Below the pieces are notes generated by a model, which saw only the letters and a list, made by a program, of their open reading frames with translations, was not told where the DNA came from and did not search any database. A program made the translations under genes and the position numbers. 64,000 nt of DNA from Actinokineospora iranica (GTDB taxonomy: Bacteria; Actinomycetota; Actinomycetes; Mycobacteriales; Pseudonocardiaceae): NCBI RefSeq assembly GCF_900101685.1, contig NZ_FMZZ01000003.1, positions 185,886 to 249,885 on the forward strand, read 5' to 3'. Positions within the stretch are counted from its first letter, which is position 1, and each line of letters opens with the position of its first letter. Shown one piece after another: positions 40,208 through 49,102 of this stretch.

Positions 40208-41331
40208 CGACCCCAGACTTTGGCGACGGCACCCGCTGCGTCCACGCGGGTGCCCCACCGTCCACCCCCGGCACTCCCGTCCCACCCCAACCGGTCCTGG
40301 CAGCCCAATTCCACCTGTCCGACTCCGGCGACTTCTACGGCCGCGCCACGAACCCCACTTGGCGCGCCCTCGAATCCGCCCTGGGCGACCTGGACGGCGG
40401 CGAGTGCGTTGTCTATTCCTCAGGCATGGCCGCGATCTCCGCGCTCCTGCGCACGGTCTTGGGCCCAGGCGACAAGGTCGTGCTGCCCTCGGACGGCTAC
40501 TACCTGGCCCGCTCTTACGTCCGAGAGCACCTAACCGCCCTGAACCTAGACGTCCACGAAGTCCCAACAGTCGCGAAGTGGACACCCGAGACCGTCGCCA
40601 ACGCCCGGTTGGTCCTGCTGGAAACCCCCTCCAACCCGGGCTTGGACGTCTGCGACATAGCCGCGATCACCACCCTGGCGCACGAGGCGGGCGCACTGGT
40701 CGCCGTCGACAACACCACCGCGACCCCACTAGGCCAACGCCCCTTGGCCCTGGGCGCGGACGTGACCCTCGCCAGCGACACCAAGGCCCTTTCCGGCCAC
40801 AGCGACGTAGTACTAGGCCACATCACCACCACAAACCCCACCCTGGCCGCCCAACTAAGAGCCGAACGCACAGCAAGCGGAGCCGTCCCAGGCCCATTCG
40901 AGACCTGGCTGGCCCACCGAGGCCTGGGAACCCTGGACCTACGACTGGCCCGCCAGGCAGAAAACGCCAACGCCCTCCACAAGGCCCTCAGCGACCACCC
41001 CAGAGTACGAAACCTGCGCTGGCCCGGCTCCCCAACCGACCCGGCCTACCCAACAGCCACAAAGCAGATGCGCCGCTTCGGCGGCGTACTCGCCTTCGAA
41101 CTGGAGTCAGCAGCGGCAGTGGACTCATTCCTCGACGCCGCCCGCCTAGTCGCATCAGCCACAAGCTTCGGCGGCCTCCACTCCTCAGCAGACCGCCGAG
41201 CCCGCTGGGGCGACCCGGTCCCAGCAGGCCTACTCCGCTTCTCCTGCGGCTGCGAAGACCCCCAAGACCTCACCGCAGACGTCCTGAAAGCCTTGGCCGC
41301 ACTCTCACCAGACAAGCCGCACACCCACTGA
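40204..41331 (+). CDS. cystathionine gamma-lyase-type PLP enzyme
   Basis: A 375-residue Cys/Met-metabolism PLP enzyme. It opens [20 protein letters not shown], has [20 protein letters not shown], the cofactor Tyr/Gly region [14 protein letters not shown], and the Lys in [18 protein letters not shown] (about residue 200). In this family the reaction (gamma-lyase, gamma-synthase or beta-lyase) is hard to tell from sequence. Gamma-lyase is favoured because cysteine dioxygenase follows downstream. It overlaps gpsA by four bases. Its last third uses many A-ending codons. Confidence 0.88.
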   Translation: MTTPDFGDGTRCVHAGAPPSTPGTPVPPQPVLAAQFHLSDSGDFYGRATNPTWRALESALGDLDGGECVVYSSGMAAISALLRTVLGPGDKVVLPSDGYYLARSYVREHLTALNLDVHEVPTVAKWTPETVANARLVLLETPSNPGLDVCDIAAITTLAHEAGALVAVDNTTATPLGQRPLALGADVTLASDTKALSGHSDVVLGHITTTNPTLAAQLRAERTASGAVPGPFETWLAHRGLGTLDLRLARQAENANALHKALSDHPRVRNLRWPGSPTDPAYPTATKQMRRFGGVLAFELESAAAVDSFLDAARLVASATSFGGLHSSADRRARWGDPVPAGLLRFSCGCEDPQDLTADVLKALAALSPDKPHTH

Positions 41332-41341
41332 ACCGCACCAA

Positions 41342-41457
41342 GGCTAGCCCAGCGCTCGATATGCGCAGTGCGCCAAACCCGAGCATCTGCCAGGCCGAAC
41401 CAGCCCTGCCAGGTGCTCGATGGGGTGGAGTGGCTTCTTTGGGGGTGAAGGACGAGC
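41342..41457. repeat. half copy of the long-palindrome element, D
   Basis: The left arm GCTCGATGGGGTGGAGTGG followed by CTTCTTTGGGGGTGAAGGA occurs at 41415-41457. The right arm is absent. The sequence before it (41342-41414) matches one satellite unit, including GCCAAACCCGAGCATCTGCC, also seen in altered form at 56733. It sits between two genes on the same strand, upstream of the leader peptide. Confidence 0.75.
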
Positions 41458-41530
41458 GACAACGCAACCAGACCCCGTCCCACCATATGAACAGCTTGAC
41501 CCCGGAGCAGCGAAATGCTCGACTAGCACC

Positions 41531-41611
41531 ATGCTCCTGCGCGCCATGACCGACCGGCGAGGTCACATCGACCTCAGCCGTGTCGCCAGCGCGCTCTGTC
41601 TCTGTCGGTAG
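41531..41611 (+). CDS. cysteine-linked leader peptide
   Basis: A 26-residue frame MLLRAMTDRRGHIDLSRVASALCLCR. The RRGHIDLSRVASALC part matches the short actinobacterial leader peptides (RRHIDL-RV-S family) that precede sulfur and cysteine genes. The Leu-Cys-Leu-Cys-Arg end supplies Cys codons just before the stop. Leader peptides ending in Cys are known to act as Cys-responsive attenuators in mycobacteria. The cysteine dioxygenase gene starts 44 nt after its stop. ATG at 41546 is an alternative start. A TTGACC at 41496 with a weak hexamer 17 bp later would begin the transcript at about the ATG. Confidence 0.8.
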   Translation: MLLRAMTDRRGHIDLSRVASALCLCR

Positions 41612-41655
41612 ATCCGCCGCCCCGTGCCCGCGAATCCCGAAGAGAGCCCACCCCC

Positions 41656-42129
41656 ATGTTCGCAGTGCCCCCCAACACCGTCGCCCTCACCACTATCCCC
41701 ACCACCGCCCACCCCGCGCTGATCGCCCGCGAATACGCCACCGACCGCGCGACCTGGCGCCACCTACTCCGCTACGACCCCACGGAACGTTTCGCCGCCC
41801 GAATCGCCAAGACCGAAAACCAGGAGGTCTGGCTGATGAGCTGGCTCCCCGGCCAGGGCACCGACCTGCACGACCACAGCCTGGCCACCGGCGCTTTCAC
41901 CGTCGTCTCCGGTTCCCTCACCGAACGCGTGGCAACCCACGGCAAGCCTGCCGAGGCCCTGCACCACCTGATCCAAGGTCAGACCCGTGTCTTCGCCCCC
42001 GGCTACATCCACCAGGTTCGCAACGACTCCCCGGACCCGGCGGTCAGCATCCACGTCTACCGTGCCGCCCGCCCTCCGATGGGCCACTACCGCTTCGACC
42101 CCCTCACCGGCCCCGAGCCCGCCGCGTGA
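41656..42129 (+). CDS. cysteine dioxygenase
   Basis: A 157-residue cupin enzyme that oxidises cysteine to cysteine sulfinate with non-heme iron. The iron ligands are the two His in TDLHDHSLATGAFTVVSG (near 73-75) and a third in PGYIHQVRNDSPDP (near 120). The length is normal for bacterial CDO type I. It follows a leader peptide that ends in Cys codons and a PLP enzyme of Cys metabolism, so this is a cysteine-degrading unit. Its last 26 bases overlap the stop region of the convergent gene. Confidence 0.92.
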   Translation: MFAVPPNTVALTTIPTTAHPALIAREYATDRATWRHLLRYDPTERFAARIAKTENQEVWLMSWLPGQGTDLHDHSLATGAFTVVSGSLTERVATHGKPAEALHHLIQGQTRVFAPGYIHQVRNDSPDPAVSIHVYRAARPPMGHYRFDPLTGPEPAA

Positions 42130-42778
42130 CGTGCTCCGGAACCGGCGCCCCCGCCAGGGCGTCATCCGGTGATGGCGCACCCCACACGGTCCGCACCGGC
42201 AGAACCCCCGCCCAAGCCGTGTTGGCAGCCACATCCTCCGCGTCATCCACCGGCCCACCGGTGCGAACCTTCACCGCGGCTTCGGCAAGGTCCACAGCCA
42301 ACACCGCCGTAGCCGCCAGTTCCTTCGCGTTCGGCTCCCGAGCGTGCTCCCATGACCCCGGCGCCATGTGCTCGGTGAGCACCCGCAACGCCCGCAGCTT
42401 CGCCGAAGGCTCGACCACCGGCCTCGCCGACCCATGGATCACCGCTGAGCGGTAGTTCATCGAGTGGTGAAACACCGACCGCGCATAAACCACCCCGTCG
42501 AGCAACGTCACCGCCACGCACACCTCGACCCCTTCAGCCGCCGTGCGCAGACTCAGCGCCCCGGTGGAGCCGTGCAGGTAGAGAGTGTCGCCGTCGCGCC
42601 CGTACCCGGTGGGCAGCACCAGCGGAGCCCCGTCGACCACTGTGGACAGATGGCACACCAGGCCAGCGTCCAGAATCGCCCACAGCGCCGCGCGGTCGGT
42701 CACCGCGCGCTTGGCGCCGCGCCGGATCGTGCTGCGGTCGGTGGGGGACAGGGATTCAGCGGAGCGCGTCTCGGTCAC
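42104..42778 (-). CDS. pyridoxamine 5'-phosphate oxidase-fold protein
   Basis: A 224-residue split-barrel flavin-type protein. The core LWAILDAGLVCHLSTVVDGA, then PLVLPTGYGRDGDTLYLHGS, VYARSVFHHSMNYRSAVIHG and ARPVVEP are the family strands. Such proteins bind FMN or F420, and the role is not set by sequence. The GTG at 42778 begins the conserved region, and the longer frame to 43024 is antisense to the MocR gene. It is divergent from that MocR-type PLP regulator, so control by it is likely. It overlaps the end of the cysteine dioxygenase gene tail to tail. Confidence 0.85.
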   Translation of the reverse strand: MTETRSAESLSPTDRSTIRRGAKRAVTDRAALWAILDAGLVCHLSTVVDGAPLVLPTGYGRDGDTLYLHGSTGALSLRTAAEGVEVCVAVTLLDGVVYARSVFHHSMNYRSAVIHGSARPVVEPSAKLRALRVLTEHMAPGSWEHAREPNAKELAATAVLAVDLAEAAVKVRTGGPVDDAEDVAANTAWAGVLPVRTVWGAPSPDDALAGAPVPEHVTRRARGR

Positions 42779-42848
42779 GGCTATCACCTTCGCCCACCTG
42801 AGTGGCATGCTGACAGGTCCACAGCAACACGATTTTGGGAGGCCACTC

Positions 42849-44261
42849 GTGTCGGAGAGTCCCGCGCTGCCGGTCACCCTGGACCGTCGGTCGGCGACCC
42901 CGCTGGCCGTGCAGCTCGCCGAGGAGCTGCGGACGGCCGCCGCCGACGGCCGGTTGCGCAGCGGTGACCGGCTGCCGTCCACCCGCGCGCTCGCGGCCCA
43001 GCTCAAGGTGAGCCGGACCGTCACCGCCGCCGCCTACGAGCAACTGCACGCCGAGGGCTGGATCGCGGGCAAGCACGGCTCGGGCACCTATGTCACGACC
43101 GCGCCGCCCGGCTCGCCCACGGCCAGGCCGCGCCGCGCCAAGCCCGCCGCCGAGGACGAAGCCGCGGTGGACCTGCGGCCGGGCTCGCCGTGGGCGGGGG
43201 GCATCGACCGGTCCGCGTGGCGGCGGGCGTGGCGGGGCGCGGCCGAGGCCGCCCCGATGCTGCGCCACCAGCGCGCGGGCCTGCCCGCCTACCGCGCGGT
43301 CGTCGCGGAGCACCTGCTGCGGCACCGGGGGCTGCGGGTGCGGGCCGAGTTCGACGAGTCCGGCGAGGGCGAGTCGGTGCTGGCGACCGGCGGCACGACG
43401 GCGGCCGTGGCCGAGCTGGCGGCGACGGTCCTGCGGCAAGGCGACACGGTGGCCGTGGAGGACCCGGGCTACCAGCGGGCGGTGGAGACGATGCGCGCCG
43501 CCGGGCTGCGGGTGGTGCCGATCCCGGTCGACGCCAACGGCCTGCTGCTCGACGCCGTGCCCGCGGGCGCGAAGGCCGTCTACTGCTCGCCCGCGCACCA
43601 GTACCCGCTGGGCAGGCGGATGTCGGCGGGCAGGCGGGTCGAGCTGGTCGAGCGGGCCCGCCGCGAGGGCTGGCTGGTCATCGAGGACGACTACGACGGC
43701 GAGTTGCGCTACGACGTGGCGCCGCTGCCGCTGCTCGCCGCGCTCGCCCCGGATGTGGTGGTGCACCTGGGAACCACGAGCAAGATCCTGACCCCGACGC
43801 TCGGCGCGGGCTGGCTGGTGGCCCCGCCAGCGGTGGTGTCCGCCGTCCTGGAACACCGCGAGTCCACTGGGGCCAGCCCGTCCGCGGCCGGGCAGCTCGT
43901 GGTCGTGGAGTTGGCCCGAAACGGCGACCTGGGCAGGCACCTGCGCAAGCTGCGCCGCGAGCTGTCCGAGCGGCGCGCCCTGCTGGTGCGGGCGCTGACG
44001 GACGGCGGTGTCGCGGTCATCGGCGACGACGCGGGCGCGCATCTGGTGGTGCCGCTGGACTCCGCGGAGACCGAGCGCGACCTGATCGGGCGGGCCCGCG
44101 CGCGCGGCCTCGTCCTCGACGGCCTCGCCCGCCACCACTGCGGCAAACCGACCTGGTTCGGCATCGCCCTCGGATACGCGGCGTGCTCAAGGAAGCAGCT
44201 CCACGAGGCCATTCCGGAGCTGCTCGAGGTCTTCACCGGGCGGGTGCGCTCATCCGGGTAG
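42849..44261 (+). CDS. MocR-family (GntR-aminotransferase) regulator
   Basis: A 470-residue regulator. The N-terminal GntR winged helix covers residues 15-80 ([20 protein letters not shown], then [20 protein letters not shown]). The aminotransferase-like domain fills the rest, with [24 protein letters not shown] and the PLP Lys in [16 protein letters not shown] near 310. PdxR-like members sense PLP and control vitamin B6 genes. The divergent flavin-type gene, 70 bp away, is the candidate target. GGGAGG precedes the GTG start. Confidence 0.9.
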   Translation: MSESPALPVTLDRRSATPLAVQLAEELRTAAADGRLRSGDRLPSTRALAAQLKVSRTVTAAAYEQLHAEGWIAGKHGSGTYVTTAPPGSPTARPRRAKPAAEDEAAVDLRPGSPWAGGIDRSAWRRAWRGAAEAAPMLRHQRAGLPAYRAVVAEHLLRHRGLRVRAEFDESGEGESVLATGGTTAAVAELAATVLRQGDTVAVEDPGYQRAVETMRAAGLRVVPIPVDANGLLLDAVPAGAKAVYCSPAHQYPLGRRMSAGRRVELVERARREGWLVIEDDYDGELRYDVAPLPLLAALAPDVVVHLGTTSKILTPTLGAGWLVAPPAVVSAVLEHRESTGASPSAAGQLVVVELARNGDLGRHLRKLRRELSERRALLVRALTDGGVAVIGDDAGAHLVVPLDSAETERDLIGRARARGLVLDGLARHHCGKPTWFGIALGYAACSRKQLHEAIPELLEVFTGRVRSSG

Positions 44262-44272
44262 GGTCGGGCCCC

Positions 44273-45364
44273 ATGACCAGCTCAAAGATCCGTGTCGCTG
44301 TCGTGTTCGGCGGGCGCAGCACCGAGCACTCGGTGTCCTGCGTGTCGGCGGCGAGCGTGCTCGCCAACCTGGATCCTGAGCGGTTCGAGGTCGTGCCGGT
44401 CGGCGTCACCCGCGAGGGCGCCTGGGTCCTCGGCCCGTCCGACCCCCGCGAGCTGGGCATCCAGGGCCGCACCCTGCCCAGCGTCACCTCGGGCACCGCG
44501 CTGACCCTGCCCGCCGACCCGACCGCGGCGAGCCTCGTCGTGCTGGAGCAGGGCCGCGCGGGCGAGGTCCTTTCCGGTGTGGACCTCGTTTTCCCGGTGC
44601 TGCACGGCGCTTACGGCGAGGACGGCACCATCCAGGGACTGCTGGAGATGGTGGGCGTGCCCTACGTCGGGCCCGGAGTGCTGGCGAGCGCGGTGGCGAT
44701 GGACAAGGGCTACACCAAGAAGCTGCTCGCCGCCGAGGGCCTGCCCGTCGGCCGGTATGTCGAGCCGCGCCGCGACCAGGCCACGCTGACCGAGGCCGAG
44801 CGCGACCACCTTGGCCTGCCGGTGTTCGTCAAGCCCTCGCGCGCGGGCTCGTCCACCGGCATCACCCGCGTGACGTCCTGGGGCGACCTGGACGCTGCCA
44901 TCGCGCACGCCCGCGAGATCGACCCGAAGGTGCTGGTCGAGGCGGCCGTCGTCGGCCGCGAGGTCGAGTGCGGCGTCCTGGAGTTCCCGGACGGGAGCGT
45001 GCGCGCCTCCCAGCCCGCCGAGGTGCGGCTGGTCGACGGCGTCGACTGGTACGACTTCGACGCCAAGTACCTCGACGACGTGTGCCAGCTCGACATCCCG
45101 GCCAAGCTCCCCGACGACGTGGCCGAACGCCTGCGCGCCATGGCCGCCGACGCTTTCCGCGCCCTGGACTGCCAGGGCCTGGCCCGGGTCGACTTCTTCG
45201 TCGGCGAGGACGGCGCGCTGACCGTCAACGAGGTCAACACGATGCCCGGCTTCACCCCGACCTCGGCCTACCCGAAGATGTGGGAGGTGTCCGGTGTGGA
45301 CTACCCGAACCTGTTGGGAGTCCTGATCGACACCGCGTTGGCCCGAGGAACCGGCCTGCGCTAG
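44273..45364 (+). CDS. ddl: D-alanine--D-alanine ligase
   Basis: A 363-residue ATP-grasp ligase of peptidoglycan synthesis, joining two D-Ala. It starts with [20 protein letters not shown]. The D-Ala site segment is [20 protein letters not shown], the ATP-grasp loop is [14 protein letters not shown], and the metal-site end is [20 protein letters not shown]. The ATG follows the regulator gene by 11 nt. It overlaps the stop of the convergent DUF3515 gene by four bases. Confidence 0.97.
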   Translation: MTSSKIRVAVVFGGRSTEHSVSCVSAASVLANLDPERFEVVPVGVTREGAWVLGPSDPRELGIQGRTLPSVTSGTALTLPADPTAASLVVLEQGRAGEVLSGVDLVFPVLHGAYGEDGTIQGLLEMVGVPYVGPGVLASAVAMDKGYTKKLLAAEGLPVGRYVEPRRDQATLTEAERDHLGLPVFVKPSRAGSSTGITRVTSWGDLDAAIAHAREIDPKVLVEAAVVGREVECGVLEFPDGSVRASQPAEVRLVDGVDWYDFDAKYLDDVCQLDIPAKLPDDVAERLRAMAADAFRALDCQGLARVDFFVGEDGALTVNEVNTMPGFTPTSAYPKMWEVSGVDYPNLLGVLIDTALARGTGLR

Positions 45365-45906
45365 GGCCGCACTGGCTGCGCGGCCAGGGTCTGGCCGACC
45401 ACTTCGGACACCGTCTGGAGTGGACCGGTGCCCACCGTCGACGGCAGGGTCAGCGCGACGTAGACGCCCCGGTCGACCGCGAACCACGTCGCCGACCCGT
45501 CGCCCTCGATGGGCAGCCACTGCACGCCGGACACCTGCCGCAGCGCCGCGGTCGGCGTCAGCTCCGGGGGCTTGCCCAGGCCGCAGCGCAGCACCACCCG
45601 GCTCCCGGCGGCGTCGCCCCAGGCCAGGGCGCCGACCGGGGCCGGTTCGACGATCGGGAGGCGGTCCAGGGTCGAGCCGCCGCTGGGCAGGGTCGCGGGC
45701 AGCGCGGCCACCAGCGCGCCGCACTCGGGCGAACCGGCGGCGGGCGCCTCGACCGGCACCAGGCCGACCGGCCCGGACTCGGGGTTGTCCGGGGACTCGG
45801 GAAGCAGCCTGCTCGCCACGACGATGCCCACGGCCAGCGCGCCGACGAGGGCGGCGGCGGTGATCACCGCGGCGCGCGACGGGCCGGTCTGGGGCTGGTC
45901 GCTCAC
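45361..45906 (-). CDS. DUF3515-domain membrane-anchored protein
   Basis: A 181-residue protein with one N-terminal transmembrane helix (about residues 12-32, [20 protein letters not shown]) and an extracytoplasmic DUF3515 domain containing two Cys ([12 protein letters not shown] and [10 protein letters not shown]) that probably pair. From memory, the same family sits beside ddl in mycobacteria. The function is unknown. The GTG start lies inside the first unit of a 74-bp tandem repeat. Confidence 0.85.
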   Translation of the reverse strand: MSDQPQTGPSRAAVITAAALVGALAVGIVVASRLLPESPDNPESGPVGLVPVEAPAAGSPECGALVAALPATLPSGGSTLDRLPIVEPAPVGALAWGDAAGSRVVLRCGLGKPPELTPTAALRQVSGVQWLPIEGDGSATWFAVDRGVYVALTLPSTVGTGPLQTVSEVVGQTLAAQPVRP

Positions 45907-46057
45907 GCGGCCACCTCACAGGATCGGTGGCCTTCCTCGCGGGCGCGCTGTGTCGGTGATTCGCTCGCAAGCTTGCTCATGCGGCCACCTCACAAGATCG
46001 GTGGCCTCGCGCGCCTACGCACTGTGTTGATTGTTCGCTCGCAAGCTCGCTCACGCC
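45901..46057. repeat. 74-bp tandem repeat with hairpins
   Basis: Two copies of a 74-bp unit (45901-45974 and 45975-46048) plus the first bases of a third. Each holds a hairpin GGCCACC-N10-GGTGGCC and ends TTCGCTCGCAAGCT. The first copy covers the start of the DUF3515 gene, and the array fills the gap to the RAM-domain gene. Confidence 0.85.
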
Positions 46058-46073
46058 CCCACTAGACCACGGC

Positions 46074-46307
46074 TCAGAGGTGGACTACCGGGCAGGTCAG
46101 CGTCCGTGTGATGCCGTCCACGTTCTGGATGCGGGCCACGACGAGCTGGCCGAGCAGGTCGACGTTGTCGGCCTCCGCCCGCACAATGACGTCGTAGGGC
46201 CCGGTGACATCCTCCGCGGTGGTGACCCCTGCGATTCCGCCGATCTCGGCCGCGACCGCGGCGGCCTTGCCGACCTCGGTCTGGATAAGGATGTATGCGT
46301 GGACCAC
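46074..46307 (-). CDS. Lrp/AsnC ligand-binding (RAM) domain protein
   Basis: A 77-residue stand-alone RAM domain (HAYILIQTEVGKAAAVAAEI, then GPYDVIVRAEADNVDLLGQL and CPVVHL). It lacks the DNA-binding helix-turn-helix of full Lrp proteins. Such small proteins bind amino acids and form oligomers. Their role in actinobacteria is unclear. It lies upstream of the DUF3515 gene on the same strand, separated by the 74-bp repeats. Confidence 0.88.
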   Translation of the reverse strand: MVHAYILIQTEVGKAAAVAAEIGGIAGVTTAEDVTGPYDVIVRAEADNVDLLGQLVVARIQNVDGITRTLTCPVVHL

Positions 46308-46417
46308 GGCGCGCCCCTTCGCGGCTAGGAGTCCCCAAGATGTAGGAACGTGTCCAGCAACGTACCCCAGTTGGCGATCCGCGGGGGTTCGACAGAGTTC
46401 GGCGATCGGAGGAAGTC

Positions 46418-47383
46418 GTGAGACCGGACACGCCCCAGGGCGCGGAGACCGTGGCCGACGTGGGTGAGTTCAACCTCATCAGGCGGATCACCGAGAGCAG
46501 GCCCCAGCCCAAGAGCACGCTGCTCGGGCCCGGCGACGACGCCGCGGTGGTCGCCGCGTCCGACGGACGGGTCGTGGCCAGCACCGATGTGCTGGTCGAG
46601 GGCGTCCACTTCCGGTTCGACTGGTCCAGCCCGGAGCAGGTGGGCCGCAAGGCCGTGGCGGTGAACCTGGCCGACGTCGCGGCGATGGGCGCGGTCCCCA
46701 CGGCGGTCCTGGTGGGCATCGCCTGCCCGTCGGCGACCGCGGCGGAGGTCGTCGACGAGCTGTCCAAGGGCATGTGGCACGAGGCCACCCGCGCCCGCGT
46801 CGGCGTCGTCGGCGGCGACCTCACGGAGTCCGGAAACCTTGTGATTTCGATCACCGCGTTAGGCGACCTGCGGGGCCGCGCGCCGGTCACCCGCGGCGGC
46901 GCGATGCCCGGCGACGTGGTCGCGGTGGCCGGTCAGCTTGGCTTCAGCGCGGCCGGTCTCGCGGTCCTCGGGCGCGGTTTCCGCTCCCCGGTCAGCGTTG
47001 TCGGCGCGCACCGCTCCCCGGAGCCGCCGTATGCCGCCGGTCCGCAGGCCGCCGACGCCGGGGCCACCGCGATGATCGATGTGTCCGACGGCCTGCTCGC
47101 CGACCTCGGGCACATCTGCGCCGCGTCCAATGTGGCGATCGACGTGCGCACCGACCTCATCGAGGTGCACCAGCGGCTGGTCGACGTCGCCTCGGCGCTC
47201 GGCGGCGACCCCCGGCACTGGGTCCTCACCGGCGGCGAGGACCACGCCCTCGCCGCCACCTTCCCCGACCCGGCGGGCGTGCCCCCGGGCTGGCGCACCA
47301 TCGGCACCGTCACCAGGGGCACCGGCGTCACCGTCGACGGCGGCCCGTACGCGGGGCCGACGGGTTGGCAGCACTGGCGCTGA
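46418..47383 (+). CDS. thiL: thiamine-monophosphate kinase
   Basis: A 321-residue AIRS/PurM-fold kinase phosphorylating thiamine monophosphate to the diphosphate. Motifs: EFNLIRRI and LGPGDDAAVVAASDGRVVAS (metal Asp), VGRKAVAVNLADVAAMGAVP, VGGDLTESGNLVISITALG, and IDVSDGLLADLGHICAAS, then LTGGEDHALAATFP. The GTG at 46418 is preceded by GGAGGAAG. It heads the + strand group thiL, GNAT, gamma-carbonic anhydrase, ung. Confidence 0.95.
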   Translation: MRPDTPQGAETVADVGEFNLIRRITESRPQPKSTLLGPGDDAAVVAASDGRVVASTDVLVEGVHFRFDWSSPEQVGRKAVAVNLADVAAMGAVPTAVLVGIACPSATAAEVVDELSKGMWHEATRARVGVVGGDLTESGNLVISITALGDLRGRAPVTRGGAMPGDVVAVAGQLGFSAAGLAVLGRGFRSPVSVVGAHRSPEPPYAAGPQAADAGATAMIDVSDGLLADLGHICAASNVAIDVRTDLIEVHQRLVDVASALGGDPRHWVLTGGEDHALAATFPDPAGVPPGWRTIGTVTRGTGVTVDGGPYAGPTGWQHWR

Positions 47384-47426
47384 GGCGGCCCGCGATTCAC
47401 CGGATCGAGTGAGCGACAATCGGGGC

Positions 47427-47918
47427 GTGCGCATCGAAGTCCGCCGGTACGACCACCCCGACTCGGCCCGGCTCATCGACGAGGTCCAACAGGAGTACGT
47501 GATCCGCTACGGCGGCGTGGACGAGACCCCCGTCGACGCCGCCGAGTTCGCCCCGCCCCGGGGCCTGTTCCTCGTCGGCTACCTCGACGGGACCCCGGTC
47601 GCCACCGGCGGGTGGCGCGGCCACGACGGCGGCGACGCGGAGATGAAGCGCATGTACGTCACCCCCGCCGTCCGCGGCCGGGGCCTCGCCCGCGCCGTGC
47701 TCGCCGAACTCGAACGCACCGCGTACGCCGCGGGCCACCGGCGGCTCATCCTGGAAACGGGCCTGCGGCAGCCGGAGGCCATCGCCCTGTACGAGTCCGC
47801 CGGATACACCCCCGTCACCCCGTTCGGCCACTACGCCGACGCCACCGAGGCCTACCACCTCGGAAAGCCGCTCACCCGCGAGGAGATAACGTGCCCGTCT
47901 ACGCCCTCGGCGACCTGA
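47427..47918 (+). CDS. GNAT-family acetyltransferase
   Basis: A 163-residue N-acetyltransferase. The acetyl-CoA motif is MKRMYVTPAVRGRGLARAVL (about 75-94), followed by ILETGLRQPEAIALYESAGY. The substrate is not predictable. The GTG at 47427 follows thiL by 43 nt. Its 3' end overlaps the next gene by 28 bases, which holds that gene's ribosome site, so the two are translationally linked. Confidence 0.85.
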   Translation: MRIEVRRYDHPDSARLIDEVQQEYVIRYGGVDETPVDAAEFAPPRGLFLVGYLDGTPVATGGWRGHDGGDAEMKRMYVTPAVRGRGLARAVLAELERTAYAAGHRRLILETGLRQPEAIALYESAGYTPVTPFGHYADATEAYHLGKPLTREEITCPSTPSAT

Positions 47919-48412
47919 CGCCCGACATCCACCCCGACGCCTACGTCCACCCGGACGCGACCGTCATCGGGAACGTCACCCTGGGCCCGTTCGCGTCGGT
48001 GTGGCCGCAGGCGGTCCTGCGCGGCGACTACGGCAGCATCGAGATCGGCGCCCGCACCAGCGTCCAGGACGGCACCGTCGTGCACTGCACCGAGTTACAC
48101 CCGGTCCGCGTCGGCGCGGACTGCGTCATCGGGCACAACGTCCACATCGAGGGCGCCACCGTCGGCGACCGCTGCATGATCGCCTCGGGCTCGGTGCTGC
48201 TCAACGGCTCGGTGGTCGAGGACGGCGCCATCCTCGGCGCGGGCGGCGTGGTGTCGTTCAACGGCTTCATCCCCGCCCGCTCGATGGCCCTGGGCATCCC
48301 GGCGAAAGTCCGCGAAGGCCATGTGGTGCCAGAAGACATGACATCGGGGATCGTGGCCAAGTACGTGGAGAACATCGCCGTGTACCGGTCGGGGCTGCGC
48401 AGGCTCGGCTGA
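47891..48412 (+). CDS. gamma-carbonic anhydrase family protein
   Basis: A 173-residue left-handed beta-helix protein with hexapeptide repeats from residue 10 to 135 and a C-terminal helix. It probably binds zinc through His in VVHCTELHPVR and VIGHNVHIEG. The GHNVHIEG spacing differs from the usual GHxxxLHG of YrdA-like proteins, so carbonic anhydrase activity is not assured. GAGGAG lies 9 nt upstream of GTG. It overlaps the GNAT gene. Confidence 0.85.
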   Translation: MPVYALGDLTPDIHPDAYVHPDATVIGNVTLGPFASVWPQAVLRGDYGSIEIGARTSVQDGTVVHCTELHPVRVGADCVIGHNVHIEGATVGDRCMIASGSVLLNGSVVEDGAILGAGGVVSFNGFIPARSMALGIPAKVREGHVVPEDMTSGIVAKYVENIAVYRSGLRRLG

Positions 48413-48427
48413 GTAGGGTTTCTCGGC

Positions 48428-49102
48428 GTGGCACGACCGTTGACCGAGATCGTCGAATCCGGGTGGGCGCAGGCGCTGGCGCCCGCCGCCGACAAGATCG
48501 CCGCGATGGGCGAGTTCCTGCGCGCGGAGATCGCCGCGGGCAGGCGCTACCTGCCCGCGGGCGAGAACGTGTTGCGGGCGTTCAAACAGCCCTTCGCCGA
48601 TGTCCGCGTCCTGATCGTCGGCCAGGACCCGTATCCCACTCCGGGACACGCGGTCGGCCTGTCGTTCTCGGTGGCCCCCGACGTCCGCCCGATCCCGAAG
48701 AGCCTGGTCAACATCTACAAGGAGTACTGCGACGACCTCGGGCACCCGCCGCCGTCCAACGGCGACCTGACGCCGTGGGCGGAAAACGGTGTCCTGCTGC
48801 TCAACAGGGCGCTCACCGTCCAGCCGGGCAAGTCGAACTCCCACCAGGGCAAGGGCTGGGAGGACGTCACCGAGCAGGCCATCGGCGCCCTCGCCGCCCG
48901 CGGCGGCCCACTGGTGGCGATCCTGTGGGGCCGCAACGCCCGCAACCTGCGCCCCCTGCTCGGCTCGGTCCCGGCCATCGAGTCGGCCCACCCGAGCCCG
49001 CTGTCGGCGCACGCGGGCTTCTTCGGCTCCCGCCCGTTCAGCCGCGCCAACGCGCTGCTGGTGGAACAGGGCGCGGAGCCGGTGGACTGGAAGCTCCCCT
49101 AG
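48428..49102 (+). CDS. ung: uracil-DNA glycosylase, family 1
   Basis: A 224-residue base-excision enzyme that removes uracil from DNA. The catalytic motif [20 protein letters not shown] has Asp near residue 64. [12 protein letters not shown] and the minor-groove loop [21 protein letters not shown] are complete. The GTG start follows the preceding gene by 15 nt. From memory, mycobacteria also have ung near recG, but here an islet of four genes lies between. Confidence 0.96.
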   Translation: MARPLTEIVESGWAQALAPAADKIAAMGEFLRAEIAAGRRYLPAGENVLRAFKQPFADVRVLIVGQDPYPTPGHAVGLSFSVAPDVRPIPKSLVNIYKEYCDDLGHPPPSNGDLTPWAENGVLLLNRALTVQPGKSNSHQGKGWEDVTEQAIGALAARGGPLVAILWGRNARNLRPLLGSVPAIESAHPSPLSAHAGFFGSRPFSRANALLVEQGAEPVDWKLP

